Shown piece by piece: positions 1 to 7,655 of a stretch of DNA of 64,000 nucleotides (its first letter is position 1; each line of letters starts with the position of its first letter). The translations under genes and the position numbers were made by a program. The notes beneath the pieces were generated by a model. That model was given only the letters and a program-made list of their open reading frames with translations. It searched no databases and was not told where the DNA came from. Origin of the DNA: Guopingia tenuis (GTDB taxonomy: Bacteria > Bacillota > Clostridia > Christensenellales > Christensenellaceae); assembly GCF_014384805.1 (NCBI RefSeq), contig NZ_JACRSS010000003.1, positions 1-64,000 of the forward strand, in the 5' to 3' direction.

Positions 1-270
1 TTAAGCTATGTTTGCTTGTTCTTTTACGCTATATTGTCTTTTCAAGGTTCTTTTTGCGCCTTTGTTACGCCCTTTTTCAAGGCCCGTTTCTCGAGCGCCT
101 GTTTATCATACCAAATCCCCCCTCCCTTGTCAACACCTTTTTTTACTTTTTTCTTACTTTTTTCTAAATCCGCACTTATCTCCCTCTCCCTCCCTCTTTC
201 GTTCCTCCCTCCCCTCATCTTCTCCTCCCTCTCTCCCTTTTTTCGTTCGGGTATGTATGAAAAACGAATA
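1..270. other. No gene seen; pyrimidine-rich stretch
   Basis: No convincing coding frame, RNA gene or promoter is visible here. From about 170 to 243 the plus strand is almost purely C and T (CCCTC and TCCCTC runs), so the minus-strand transcript would be purine-rich. The open frames through it are low-complexity Ser/Pro/Leu/Phe translations without a ribosome-binding site. Confidence 0.6.
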
Positions 271-307
271 AAAAAGCCCCGTGCCTTTAAAAAGGCACGG
301 GGCTTTC
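271..307 (-). terminator. Rho-independent terminator of spoVG
   Basis: An 11-bp stem (AGCCCCGTGCC pairing with GGCACGGGGCT) with a short A/T loop is followed on the minus strand by a run of Ts. It lies a few bases after the spoVG stop. Confidence 0.9.
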
Positions 308-314
308 TATATTC

Positions 315-596
315 CTATTCGCCTGCCATCTCTTCCATTTCTTCGGGCAGCTGCGCGTATTGCTCCAGAATCCGCTCCTGCAGTTCCTCCCTCGCCGCCG
401 TATTGATGGGATGCGCCACGTCCTTATACTCCCCGCTGGGCGTTTTCCTGCTGGGCATGGCGATAAACAAGCCGTTTTGTCCTTCGATGATCTTCATATC
501 ATGGACGACGAACATATCGTCAAACGTCACTGATACAATTGCCTTCATCTTACCCGATTCACTGACTCGCCGAATACGAATGTCCGTAATATTCAT
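315..596 (-). CDS. spoVG: Septation/sporulation regulator SpoVG
   Basis: This 93-residue protein has the SpoVG hallmarks: an N-terminal MNITDIRIRR strand, a central VSVTFDDMFVVHDMKI segment and GLFIAMPSRKTPSGEYKDVAHPI. In Bacillus and Clostridia SpoVG binds nucleic acid and influences septation and sporulation. I chose ATG at 596 because a GTGGAGGA Shine-Dalgarno lies just before it; an in-frame GTG at 608 is part of that site and is unlikely to be the start. It sits downstream of purR, as in Bacillus (purR-yabJ-spoVG, here without yabJ). A sigma-H-like promoter precedes it and a strong terminator follows. The C-terminal tail is acidic (EEMEEMAGE). Confidence 0.95.
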   Translation of the reverse strand: MNITDIRIRRVSESGKMKAIVSVTFDDMFVVHDMKIIEGQNGLFIAMPSRKTPSGEYKDVAHPINTAAREELQERILEQYAQLPEEMEEMAGE

Positions 597-640
597 TGCT
601 TCCTCCACCCTTCTGAAGTACTTTGAATAACTTACATTAT

Positions 641-668
641 GTATTCGCCAAAAATATGAAAAATCCTC
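641..668 (-). promoter_or_regulatory. Sigma-H-type promoter of spoVG
   Basis: On the minus strand GAGGATTT (668-661), a 12-nt spacer and GCGAATAC (648-641) match the sigma-H consensus RAGGAWWT-N11/12-RMGAATWW at all but the last base. Bacillus spoVG is a classical sigma-H gene, so position and sequence agree. Confidence 0.75.
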
Positions 669-689
669 TTTTTTTGCCGAACAGGCCGT

Positions 690-1505
690 TTATTCGAGGA
701 TATTGGAGGAAGCTTTGATAAAGGACATCTCTTCGTTGATTTCCTCCAGCGTGATGATGCTCTTGTAGTTTTCCACGCGTTTTTTGGAGGGATTCTTTGT
801 AGCAATAGCCACGCCGCAGCCCACGACCGTAATGCTGAATTCCTTCATCATCTCAAATATAGCTCGAAGCGTGCCTCCTCCTGCGATAAAATCATCGATC
901 ACCAGCGCCCGCTGTCCTTCTTTTACCGCGCGCTTAGAAAGAGACATGGTCTGCAGCCGTTTGGAGGAGCCTGAAAGATAATTGAGCGTCACCACGCTCC
1001 CCTCTGTCATTTTGCTCTCCTTTCTGGCCACTACCAGCGGTTTGTCAAAAAGACGGGCCACCGCCATTGCCAGCGGAATTCCCTTAGCTTCCACCGTAAT
1101 CACAAAATCCGGATTGGTTTTATAGAAAAATCCCCAGAGGATCTGCGCCATTTTATCCACATACCGCGGTGTCAGAAAAATATCCGCCGTATAGATAAAT
1201 CCGCCCGGCAGTATCCGGGAGGAATTGGACAGCTTCTCGACAATTTCTCCCACAATTTCATCTTTGCTCTGCTTATCCATCCGCGGAATATATTTAATCC
1301 CCCCGCTGGCCCCCATGAGCACCTCGATCTCCCCAAGCTGGAGCCGCTCGAAAGCCTCTTTGATGATTGCCACATCCTCGCTCAGCGTAGACTTTGCCGC
1401 ACCGAACAATTCCGAAAAATGCGAAAGAGGATATAGGCGGCTGGGATTGTTCGTTAAAATCGCCGTAATTCCACATAATCTTTCTTTCCGTGTCAAAACA
1501 TCCAT
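690..1505 (-). CDS. purR: Pur operon repressor PurR
   Basis: The 271-residue protein matches Gram-positive PurR: an N-terminal winged-helix DNA-binding domain (about residues 1-75, with SELFGAAKSTLSEDVAIIKE as the helix-turn-helix) and a C-terminal type I phosphoribosyltransferase-like domain. The PRPP-binding loop ALVIDDFIAGGGT is at about residues 199-211. In this family PRPP binding relieves repression of purine synthesis and transport genes. ATG at 1505 has GGAGAG upstream. It lies directly in front of spoVG, the usual Firmicute order. No purine genes or PurBox arms were recognised in this window, so its targets lie elsewhere. Confidence 0.95.
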   Translation of the reverse strand: MDVLTRKERLCGITAILTNNPSRLYPLSHFSELFGAAKSTLSEDVAIIKEAFERLQLGEIEVLMGASGGIKYIPRMDKQSKDEIVGEIVEKLSNSSRILPGGFIYTADIFLTPRYVDKMAQILWGFFYKTNPDFVITVEAKGIPLAMAVARLFDKPLVVARKESKMTEGSVVTLNYLSGSSKRLQTMSLSKRAVKEGQRALVIDDFIAGGGTLRAIFEMMKEFSITVVGCGVAIATKNPSKKRVENYKSIITLEEINEEMSFIKASSNILE

Positions 1506-1606
1506 GTTTATCTCTCCAATTACCCGAATGATTTCAATAAATATTCTTCAATAATTCGTATTTTACCACTCCTCCGGAGAAAAATCCAGAATTTTTTTCA
1601 ATTTTA

Positions 1607-1636
1607 TTGCTTATTTACGGCAAAATCGAGTATAAT
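1607..1636 (+). promoter_or_regulatory. Sigma-A promoter of murC
   Basis: TTGCTT (1607-1612), an 18-nt spacer and a consensus TATAAT (1631-1636) lie about 75 nt before the murC start. Confidence 0.7.
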
Positions 1637-1711
1637 GTTGTCTGGGTATGCATAGGAATGTATGCCCCAAAAAGATGTTTGCGGGATTTTTCCCCGAAAG
1701 GACAGGATATA

Positions 1712-3091
1712 ATGATTGATATTTCTGATTATAAAGGCCAGCGGATTCATTTTATCGGGATCGGCGGCTGTTCCATGAGCGGTCTGGCGCAAATTCTCGA
1801 TAATCTGGGCTATTCTGTTTCGGGTTCCGACCAGCGGCAGTCCGCCTTTACGGATACCCTCCAAAAGCGCGGCATTCCTGTGGAGATCGGCCACGACGCC
1901 GCCCATGTGGAAGGGGCCGGGCTTGTAGTCTATACGGCGGCTATCAAACCCTCCAATCCGGAATATTCCTATGCCGTCCAGCACCATATCCCCATGCTGG
2001 AACGTTCCGTGCTTCTGGGGCAGGTCAGCCGGGATTATAAGGACGTCGTCTGTGTCTCAGGATGCCACGGAAAAACCACTATCACCTCCATGTTGGCCCT
2101 TATCACCCAGGATTCGGGAATCGATCCCACCGTCCATGTAGGCGGCATGGTGGATTTCCTCTCCGGCGGTGTAAAGCTGGGCAAGAGCGAACATTTCATC
2201 ACCGAGGCCTGCGAATATGTTCGCAGTTTTCTCACCCTGCATCCTACTTATATTATATTAAACAATATTGACGACGATCATTTGGATTATTATAAGGATA
2301 TTGACGAGATCATCGATACCTTTGTGGATTTTATCCGCCTTCTTCCCAAGGAGGGCATCGTCTTTGCCAACACGGATGACGCCAATACCCGGCGGGCGCT
2401 CGCCCGCACAGAGGCGCATATTATCTCTTACAGCCTTTCCGGCAACAGTGATTTTGGCGTAGAAAATGTCGCCTTTGACGATATGGGCTGCCCCTCCTTC
2501 GATGTTGTCCATCACGGCGAAAGCCTGGGGCATGTTTCTCTTCATATCCCCGGCATGCACAATGTTCAAAACGCGCTGGCCGCCATTGCACTGGCATATA
2601 CCGTCTACGGCATCTCGGTGGCAGACGCCGCAAAGGCTCTCGCCCATTATCATCTGGCCGGGCGGCGCTTTGAGCTGGTGGGGGAAAAGGACGGCGTGAA
2701 AATTTTTCACGATTATGCCCATCATCCCAGTGAGATCCGGGCCTGTCTGGCGGGGGCAAAGAAATATCCCCACAAGAAGCTCTGGGTTGTGTTCCAGTGC
2801 AATTCCTTCACCCGGGCCAAAACCCTGAAGGATAAATACGCTTTGGCGTTTGACGACGCGGATGAAGTCCTTGTGCCCGATCTCTATCCCGGCCGGGACA
2901 TTGATCTGCATGATATCCATGCGACGGATCTGGTCACCCGTATTGACGCCCATTCCCATAACTGCCGGTATATCCCCACATTCCAGGAAATCAAGGAATA
3001 CCTTCGCTCCCACTGGCAGAGCGGCGATATCGTCGTGACGTTGGGTTCAGGAGATGTCAACAAACAGCAGATGGTTTTTTTAGAGGACTAA
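1712..3091 (+). CDS. murC: UDP-N-acetylmuramate--L-alanine ligase MurC
   Basis: MurC adds L-alanine to UDP-MurNAc, the first peptide step of cytoplasmic peptidoglycan synthesis. The 459-residue product has the N-terminal Rossmann domain (HFIGIGGCSMSGLA, residues 13-26), the ATP loop GCHGKTT (117-123; a Cys replaces the common Thr), the central Mur-ligase segment NNIDDDHLDYY and the C-terminal domain with HDYAHHPSEI. The start at 1712 is chosen over an upstream in-frame ATG at 1607 because AAAGGA lies 9 nt before it and the extra 35 residues do not look like MurC. The gene is monocistronic between its own promoter and a terminator. Confidence 0.96.
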   Translation: MIDISDYKGQRIHFIGIGGCSMSGLAQILDNLGYSVSGSDQRQSAFTDTLQKRGIPVEIGHDAAHVEGAGLVVYTAAIKPSNPEYSYAVQHHIPMLERSVLLGQVSRDYKDVVCVSGCHGKTTITSMLALITQDSGIDPTVHVGGMVDFLSGGVKLGKSEHFITEACEYVRSFLTLHPTYIILNNIDDDHLDYYKDIDEIIDTFVDFIRLLPKEGIVFANTDDANTRRALARTEAHIISYSLSGNSDFGVENVAFDDMGCPSFDVVHHGESLGHVSLHIPGMHNVQNALAAIALAYTVYGISVADAAKALAHYHLAGRRFELVGEKDGVKIFHDYAHHPSEIRACLAGAKKYPHKKLWVVFQCNSFTRAKTLKDKYALAFDDADEVLVPDLYPGRDIDLHDIHATDLVTRIDAHSHNCRYIPTFQEIKEYLRSHWQSGDIVVTLGSGDVNKQQMVFLED

Positions 3092-3100
3092 ACAGAAAAG

Positions 3101-3127
3101 ACCGGGGTTCTCACCCCGGTTTTTTTA
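3101..3127 (+). terminator. Terminator of murC
   Basis: ACCGGGG and CCCCGGT form a 7-bp stem with a 6-nt loop, followed by seven Ts. Confidence 0.9.
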
Positions 3128-3560
3128 TTACTGTCATACACAGACAGCCCGGAACCTATATCGCTTTGCTTTATGGATACGAATAAGGATTTTGTTCCTC
3201 CCGGCTTCCGAGGCGATCCATTTACAGCCCTGCCTTCTCCCGGTTCATAGAGGCGCGGCACAGCCCCCCCACATGGCAGTTTTCACAGCATGCACCGTTC
3301 TTCCGGCGTTTTCCGCCATGTCCCGGGTCCGATACAAGGCAATATAACAACTGCCTTACTTCTGTTTTAACTCACATTCGTGCTGCCACAGGAATGCCGC
3401 GCTTCCATTTCTTTGCTGTTCTTCCTTTTATCAGCTCCCAAAGCCATCGCAGAATGCAGGCCTTTTTGCCTGAGCCGGACCAAACCTCTGTATTTCAACC
3501 GTGCGCATTTTTTCATCAGATTTGGGGAAATTCTCTTTCCTTTATAAAAGTGTTCATTTG
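3128..3560. other. Intergenic; no secure gene
   Basis: No well-supported gene. On the minus strand 3350-3222 a 42-codon frame starting with TTG encodes a basic, cysteine-rich peptide (CCENCHVGGLC near its middle), but its start codon and ribosome-binding site (AAGG only) are weak. I treat it as an unproven small ORF or a remnant. Confidence 0.35.
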
Positions 3561-3564
3561 GGGG

Positions 3565-3618
3565 TTGACAGAACAAAATATGTATTGTATCCTATTATTA
3601 TAGAACAATATAGAACAA
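3565..3618 (+). promoter_or_regulatory. deoC promoter with AGAACAA repeats
   Basis: TTGACA (3565-3570), a 17-nt spacer and TATCCT (3588-3593) form the promoter. AGAACAA occurs three times: at 3570-3576, overlapping the -35 box, and at 3602-3608 and 3612-3618 within a perfect tandem duplication of TATAGAACAA (3599-3608, 3609-3618). The spacing suggests operator half-sites; the GntR-type regulator encoded downstream is the obvious candidate ligand, which is inference. Confidence 0.6.
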
Positions 3619-3666
3619 CTTATGCTTTGTACCCGCTATTTTATCAGACATGAGGAGGAACACAAC

Positions 3667-4338
3667 ATGACACAAAAAGCATATGAGCTGGCGCGGATGC
3701 TGGATTCCGTGCGTATCAATCCCCGGGACACCTTTGAAGATATGAAACAGCTGGTGGCCGACGCCAAGAAATACGATTACTGGTTGGTCTATGGCCTCTC
3801 CTGCTATAATGAATATCTGATTCAGGAACTGAAGGGCACCAAAACCCTGGTGGGCGGCGCGGTTGGCTGTGCATCCAGCGCCGGGGAAGAATCCACGGAG
3901 GAAAAGGTTTTCGCCGCCAAACATTGGGTGGAAATCGGCTGCCATGAACTGGATATGTTTATGAATGTCCCCATGCTCCGCTCGGGCATGCATGACAAGG
4001 TTTTGGAAGAGGTTCAGAAGATCCGCGAAGTGGCGCCGGGCATTTTGAAGGTCATCATTCAATCCCCCATGCTCAATCCCGAAGAGATCAAGATTGCTTC
4101 GGAAATCTGCGTTCAGGCCAAAGCGGATTTTGTCAAAACGGCATCCGGTTTCTATGGCCCGACTACTGTGGAACAGGTCAAAATCATCAAGGAGACCGTC
4201 GGCGACCGCGCGCAGATCAAGGCGGCGGGCGGCGTGAACGGCATTGAAATGATTGAAGAGCTGAAGGCTCTGGGCGTGACCCGCTTCGGCCTGAGCAACC
4301 CCAAATCCGTTGCCATTCTTGACGAACTCAACAAATAA
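3667..4338 (+). CDS. deoC: Deoxyribose-phosphate aldolase DeoC
   Basis: DeoC splits 2-deoxyribose 5-phosphate into glyceraldehyde 3-phosphate and acetaldehyde, ending deoxynucleoside catabolism. The 223-residue TIM-barrel protein carries the Schiff-base motif FVKTASGF with Lys157 and a second family lysine in IKAAGGV (Lys185), both in the expected order. ATG at 3667 follows GAGGAGG; an ATG 45 nt upstream lacks such a site. No other deo genes (deoA, deoB, deoD) are next to it; instead a GntR/UTRA regulator follows 72 nt later after a hairpin. Assignment to the DeoC family is firm, substrate less so. Confidence 0.9.
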   Translation: MTQKAYELARMLDSVRINPRDTFEDMKQLVADAKKYDYWLVYGLSCYNEYLIQELKGTKTLVGGAVGCASSAGEESTEEKVFAAKHWVEIGCHELDMFMNVPMLRSGMHDKVLEEVQKIREVAPGILKVIIQSPMLNPEEIKIASEICVQAKADFVKTASGFYGPTTVEQVKIIKETVGDRAQIKAAGGVNGIEMIEELKALGVTRFGLSNPKSVAILDELNK

Positions 4339-4348
4339 GGCTACACTA

Positions 4349-4388
4349 AAAACTGCCCTGCCCTCGATTGGGCGGAGCAGTTTTTATT
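4349..4388 (+). terminator. Terminator after deoC
   Basis: AAAACTGC and GCAGTTTT plus an inner GCCC/GGGC pair form an interrupted stem followed by TTATTATTTT. It may let some transcription continue into the GntR gene. Confidence 0.75.
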
Positions 4389-4410
4389 ATTTTGCGAAAG
4401 GAGACTCTCT

Positions 4411-5163
4411 ATGGATGAAAAAGAAAAGCTCAACACCCTTGCCGTCGTTCCCCTCTATAAACAGCTGAAGCGGCTGCTGGAGGATGCCTTGAACGACGGA
4501 ACCTGGAAGCCGGGCGAGAGTCTCCCTTCTGAGCCCGAGCTGGCCCGGGAATATGGCGTCAGCCGCATCACTGTCCGAACGGCTTTAAACGAGCTTTCCA
4601 AGGAGGGGCGGCTGGTCCGGCTGCAGGGCAAGGGCACCTTTGTTACCCAGAAAAAGGGCAAAAGCTTGTTCACCGTAAGCGCCAACAGCTTTTCTGAGAG
4701 CTGCGAGAAGGGCGGCTTTGTTCCGGGGCGGCAGGTCGTCTCCCTTTCCATCGAGCCGGCGGGCGGCGAGGATCAGGAGGTCCTCCGTCTTCCCCCGGAA
4801 TCTCTGGTGGTCAAGGTAACCCGCCTTCTTCTGGTGGATGGCGTTCCGCTGATCTATGCAGTGGATCATCTTCTCCCGGCCTATTCTTATCTGCGGGCTG
4901 AGGATCTGGAGAAGGAATCCCTCAATGCCCTCATGACCCGGGATGGCCCTTCCCGGACGCTCACCTCTCGGGAGCGCACCTTTGAGGCCGTCGCTGCGGA
5001 CCCGGTTCAGGCCCGGCTACTGGGGATTCCGGCCGGTGAGCCGCTCCTGCTGGTCTATGATGTGGTAGTGGATGAAAACGGCGTTCCCCTGCGGTATACC
5101 CGGGAGTTTGTCGCCGGAGACAAGGTCAAATACGCCTATATCCTTCCGCCCGAAAAGGCATAA
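4411..5163 (+). CDS. GntR-family (HutC/UTRA) transcription regulator
   Basis: The 250-residue protein has an N-terminal GntR winged helix (about residues 10-78; PLYKQLKRLLEDAL, then EYGVSRITVRTALNELSKEGRLVRLQGKGTFV) and a C-terminal UTRA ligand-binding domain of the HutC subfamily ending in RYTREFVAGDKVKYAY. Such proteins repress transport or catabolic genes until a small-molecule effector binds. AAAGGAG precedes ATG 4411. It follows deoC on the same strand, so a role in deoxynucleoside or sugar-phosphate use is plausible; the effector cannot be read from the sequence. Confidence 0.85.
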   Translation: MDEKEKLNTLAVVPLYKQLKRLLEDALNDGTWKPGESLPSEPELAREYGVSRITVRTALNELSKEGRLVRLQGKGTFVTQKKGKSLFTVSANSFSESCEKGGFVPGRQVVSLSIEPAGGEDQEVLRLPPESLVVKVTRLLLVDGVPLIYAVDHLLPAYSYLRAEDLEKESLNALMTRDGPSRTLTSRERTFEAVAADPVQARLLGIPAGEPLLLVYDVVVDENGVPLRYTREFVAGDKVKYAYILPPEKA

Positions 5164-5313
5164 ATGCGGGGGAGGAGGGGAAGTGGATCCGATTTTGCCT
5201 CATTCCCTTGCCTGCATGGCGGAGTTCGGGAAATTGAGGATCGGCTCCCGTCTGTTTTGATATTTGTACCTTTAAACATCGAATTTTGGAGCATATATCC
5301 CAACCCATGCAAT

Positions 5314-5345
5314 AAAAAAGACGCGGTTTTTCCGCGTCTTTTTTG
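5314..5345 (-). terminator. Terminator at the end of the pyr operon
   Basis: AAAAAAGACGCGG and CCGCGTCTTTTTT form a 13-bp stem with a 5-nt loop. It is T-tailed on both strands, so it can end pyrE transcription (minus) and the GntR gene (plus). Confidence 0.9.
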
Positions 5346-5361
5346 CTTTCTTTCGCTTATA

Positions 5362-5946
5362 TTATTTGGTCAGGTTGCGGCTTCCCGGCTTGATGGCCGG
5401 GATTTTTCCTTCCTTGCAGAGCGGGCAGTTGTCTGCCTCATAGGATGTGACCTCCATGGAAAGTACGGCATGGAAGGGCACGCCGAAATCCACTTTCCCA
5501 TTCGAGCGATCCACGACGCTCCCCACGCCGACGATTTCCGCCCCCATATCCGAAAGCAGGGCGATGACCTCTTTCACAGAACCGCCCGTCGTCACAACAT
5601 CCTCGCAGACTAGCACGCGCTCGCCTCTTTCCACCTTGAAACCGCGGCGCAGAGTCATATTCCCGTTTTCCCGCTCGGCAAAGATGTTGCGGACACCCAG
5701 CTGACGCCCCATCTCATAGGCCATGATCACGCCTCCCAGGGCCGGGCCGACGACTACGTCGATTTTCTCTCCCTCGAATTTCTCTGCCAGCTCTTTGCAG
5801 ATAATCTCCGACGTATCCGCATACTGGAAGAGCTTTGCGCACTGGACATACCGGTCGGAATGACGGCCGGAGGTCAGGAGGAAGTGTCCCTCCAAAACGG
5901 CTTCTCTCTCTTTCAAAATGGCAAGTACCTGTTCTTTCGTGAGCAT
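5362..5946 (-). CDS. pyrE: Orotate phosphoribosyltransferase PyrE
   Basis: PyrE joins orotate and PRPP to give OMP, the fifth step of UMP synthesis. The 194-residue protein has the PRPP loop VLVCEDVVTTGGS (about residues 117-129) and the upstream IDVVVGPALGGVIMAYEMGR segment. The C-terminus has a short CPLC motif (NCPLCKEGKIPAIKPGS) seen in a subset of bacterial PyrE. AGGAGG precedes ATG 5946. It is the last gene of the pyr operon, 21 nt after pyrD, and is followed by a strong terminator. Confidence 0.95.
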   Translation of the reverse strand: MLTKEQVLAILKEREAVLEGHFLLTSGRHSDRYVQCAKLFQYADTSEIICKELAEKFEGEKIDVVVGPALGGVIMAYEMGRQLGVRNIFAERENGNMTLRRGFKVERGERVLVCEDVVTTGGSVKEVIALLSDMGAEIVGVGSVVDRSNGKVDFGVPFHAVLSMEVTSYEADNCPLCKEGKIPAIKPGSRNLTK

Positions 5947-5967
5947 ATGATTTCCTCCTTGATTCTT

Positions 5968-6876
5968 TTAATATTCCAAAGCGCCGGTCAGCTCCCGGGC
6001 TGTCGCCGCGCTGTTTTCATCCAAAAATTTGTTCAGCTCCCCAAGAATACGGATCATGGCATCCGGCTCGGCCACAGTCGCCGTCCCCACCATAAGGGCG
6101 CTGGCTCCCGCTAGCAGAAATTCCGCCGCATCCTCTCCTGTCATAATGCCGCCCATGCCGATGATGGGAATGCTTACGGCCCTATACACCTCATGCACCA
6201 TGCGAAGAGCAATGGGCTTGATGGCCGGACCGGAAAGCCCTCCGGTCACATTGGCCAGCACGGGCCGCCGGGTTTTGGCGTTGATGGCCATGGCCGTGAA
6301 GGTATTCACCAGGCTAACGGCGTCCGCTCCCGCGTCCTCCGCCGTTTTTGCCATCAGGGCGATATTTGTCACATTCGGCGTCAGCTTGACGATAAGCGGC
6401 TTTTTCGCCCGGGCCTTCGCCCCTGCAACGATAGCCGCCATACTGTTCGGATCGGTTCCAAAAGTCACGCCTCCCTGCTTGACGTTGGGACAGGATACGT
6501 TCAGCTCGAACATATCGATCTCGGTATCGTTCAGCTTTTCAATGACGGTATAGTAATCCTCCTCCGTCCGCCCGGCGACATTAGCGATCTTCACCGTATC
6601 AAACCGGCGGATGCGGGGCAGAATCCCCGAAATAAAGGCGTCCACTCCCGGATTTTGCAGGCCCACGCTGTTCAGTATCCCGCTGGGGGTCTCCGCGATG
6701 CGGATGGGCGGGTTTCCGGGACGGATTTCCGGCGTCAGCGCCTTCAGGGCAATCCCCCCCAGAGCGGAAACATCCAGAAAAGCCGCATACTCCTCGCCAA
6801 AAGCAAAGGTTCCCGAAGCCGCGATCACCGGGTTTTTGAAGTTTACTCCCGCTATGTTCACACGCAAATCTGCCAT
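5968..6876 (-). CDS. pyrD: Dihydroorotate dehydrogenase, catalytic subunit (type 1B)
   Basis: This is the FMN-binding catalytic subunit that oxidises dihydroorotate to orotate and, in type 1B enzymes, passes electrons to PyrK and NAD+. The 302-residue TIM barrel has FKNPVIAASGTF near the N-terminus, the catalytic cysteine in ELNVSCPNVKQG, VKLTPNV and the phosphate-binding IIGMGGIMTGEDA. I use ATG 6876 (MADLRVNIAG); a longer upstream frame would only read through pyrK. Its ATG shares one base with the pyrK stop, pointing to translational coupling between the two subunits. Confidence 0.95.
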   Translation of the reverse strand: MADLRVNIAGVNFKNPVIAASGTFAFGEEYAAFLDVSALGGIALKALTPEIRPGNPPIRIAETPSGILNSVGLQNPGVDAFISGILPRIRRFDTVKIANVAGRTEEDYYTVIEKLNDTEIDMFELNVSCPNVKQGGVTFGTDPNSMAAIVAGAKARAKKPLIVKLTPNVTNIALMAKTAEDAGADAVSLVNTFTAMAINAKTRRPVLANVTGGLSGPAIKPIALRMVHEVYRAVSIPIIGMGGIMTGEDAAEFLLAGASALMVGTATVAEPDAMIRILGELNKFLDENSAATARELTGALEY

Positions 6877-7655
6877 CAGAGTTTCACCTCCCGGATATCG
6901 AATACGGGGCCATCCATGCAGACCCGCTTCATCGCCCCCGCCACCATGCAGGTGCAGGTATAGCAGCCGCCCGTGCCGCAGCCCATATGCTGCTCCATGG
7001 AAACCTGGGTTTCCACATCTCTGCCGTCTTCCTCCCAAACCCGCTTGAGAGAGCGGAACATGGGCAGCGGGCCGCAGGAAAGGATCACATCCGGCTTTTC
7101 TTTTTCAAGCTCCCGCCGGAGCGCCTCGGTCACAAAATTTTTCTCGCCGATGGAGCCGTCGTCAGAAGTGACGTGGACGGCCTTGCAGAAGCCTTCAAAT
7201 TCCTTCCGCTCATAGGCGTATTCCCGGCTCTTATAGCCCAGAAAGGCGGTATATTCCCGCCCGGGAACCGTATCCCGCAGCGAGAGCAGCGGCGCGATGC
7301 CGATGCCGCCTCCCACCAGCCAGATTTTTTGATGGGATTCCTTCACCCTGAATCCCTGGCCCAAAGGCGCAAGGATATCCAGCTCGTCGCCCGGACGGCA
7401 CTGGGAAAGCCGCCGCGTGCCCTCCCCCTGTATGAGAAAGGCAAACCGCATGGTTTCGGCTTCCCGGTCGATGGTATTGACGCTGATGGGCCGTCGGAGC
7501 AGATGCTCCCCCGCATGGGGCAGGCGGATATGGGCAAACTGCCCGGGGCGGAAATACTTCAGCATATCGCCGTTCACTTTAAGCGTCAGCGCATAGGTAT
7601 CCTTTGCCAGCGGCTCTAGAGAAGCCACCCGGCAGATATCGTGTTTCTTTATCAT
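6876..7655 (-). CDS. pyrK: Dihydroorotate dehydrogenase electron-transfer subunit
   Basis: PyrK carries FAD and a [2Fe-2S] cluster and links PyrD to NAD+. The 259-residue protein shows the ferredoxin-reductase FAD motif RRPISVNTID, the NAD-binding GGGIGIAPLLSL and a C-terminal cysteine set (MGCGTGGCYTCTCMV then RVCMDGP) for the iron-sulfur cluster. It overlaps carB by 4 nt (ATGA) and pyrD by 1 nt. Presence of PyrK shows the NAD-linked, anaerobic-compatible type 1B enzyme rather than a quinone-linked one. Confidence 0.95.
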   Translation of the reverse strand: MIKKHDICRVASLEPLAKDTYALTLKVNGDMLKYFRPGQFAHIRLPHAGEHLLRRPISVNTIDREAETMRFAFLIQGEGTRRLSQCRPGDELDILAPLGQGFRVKESHQKIWLVGGGIGIAPLLSLRDTVPGREYTAFLGYKSREYAYERKEFEGFCKAVHVTSDDGSIGEKNFVTEALRRELEKEKPDVILSCGPLPMFRSLKRVWEEDGRDVETQVSMEQHMGCGTGGCYTCTCMVAGAMKRVCMDGPVFDIREVKL

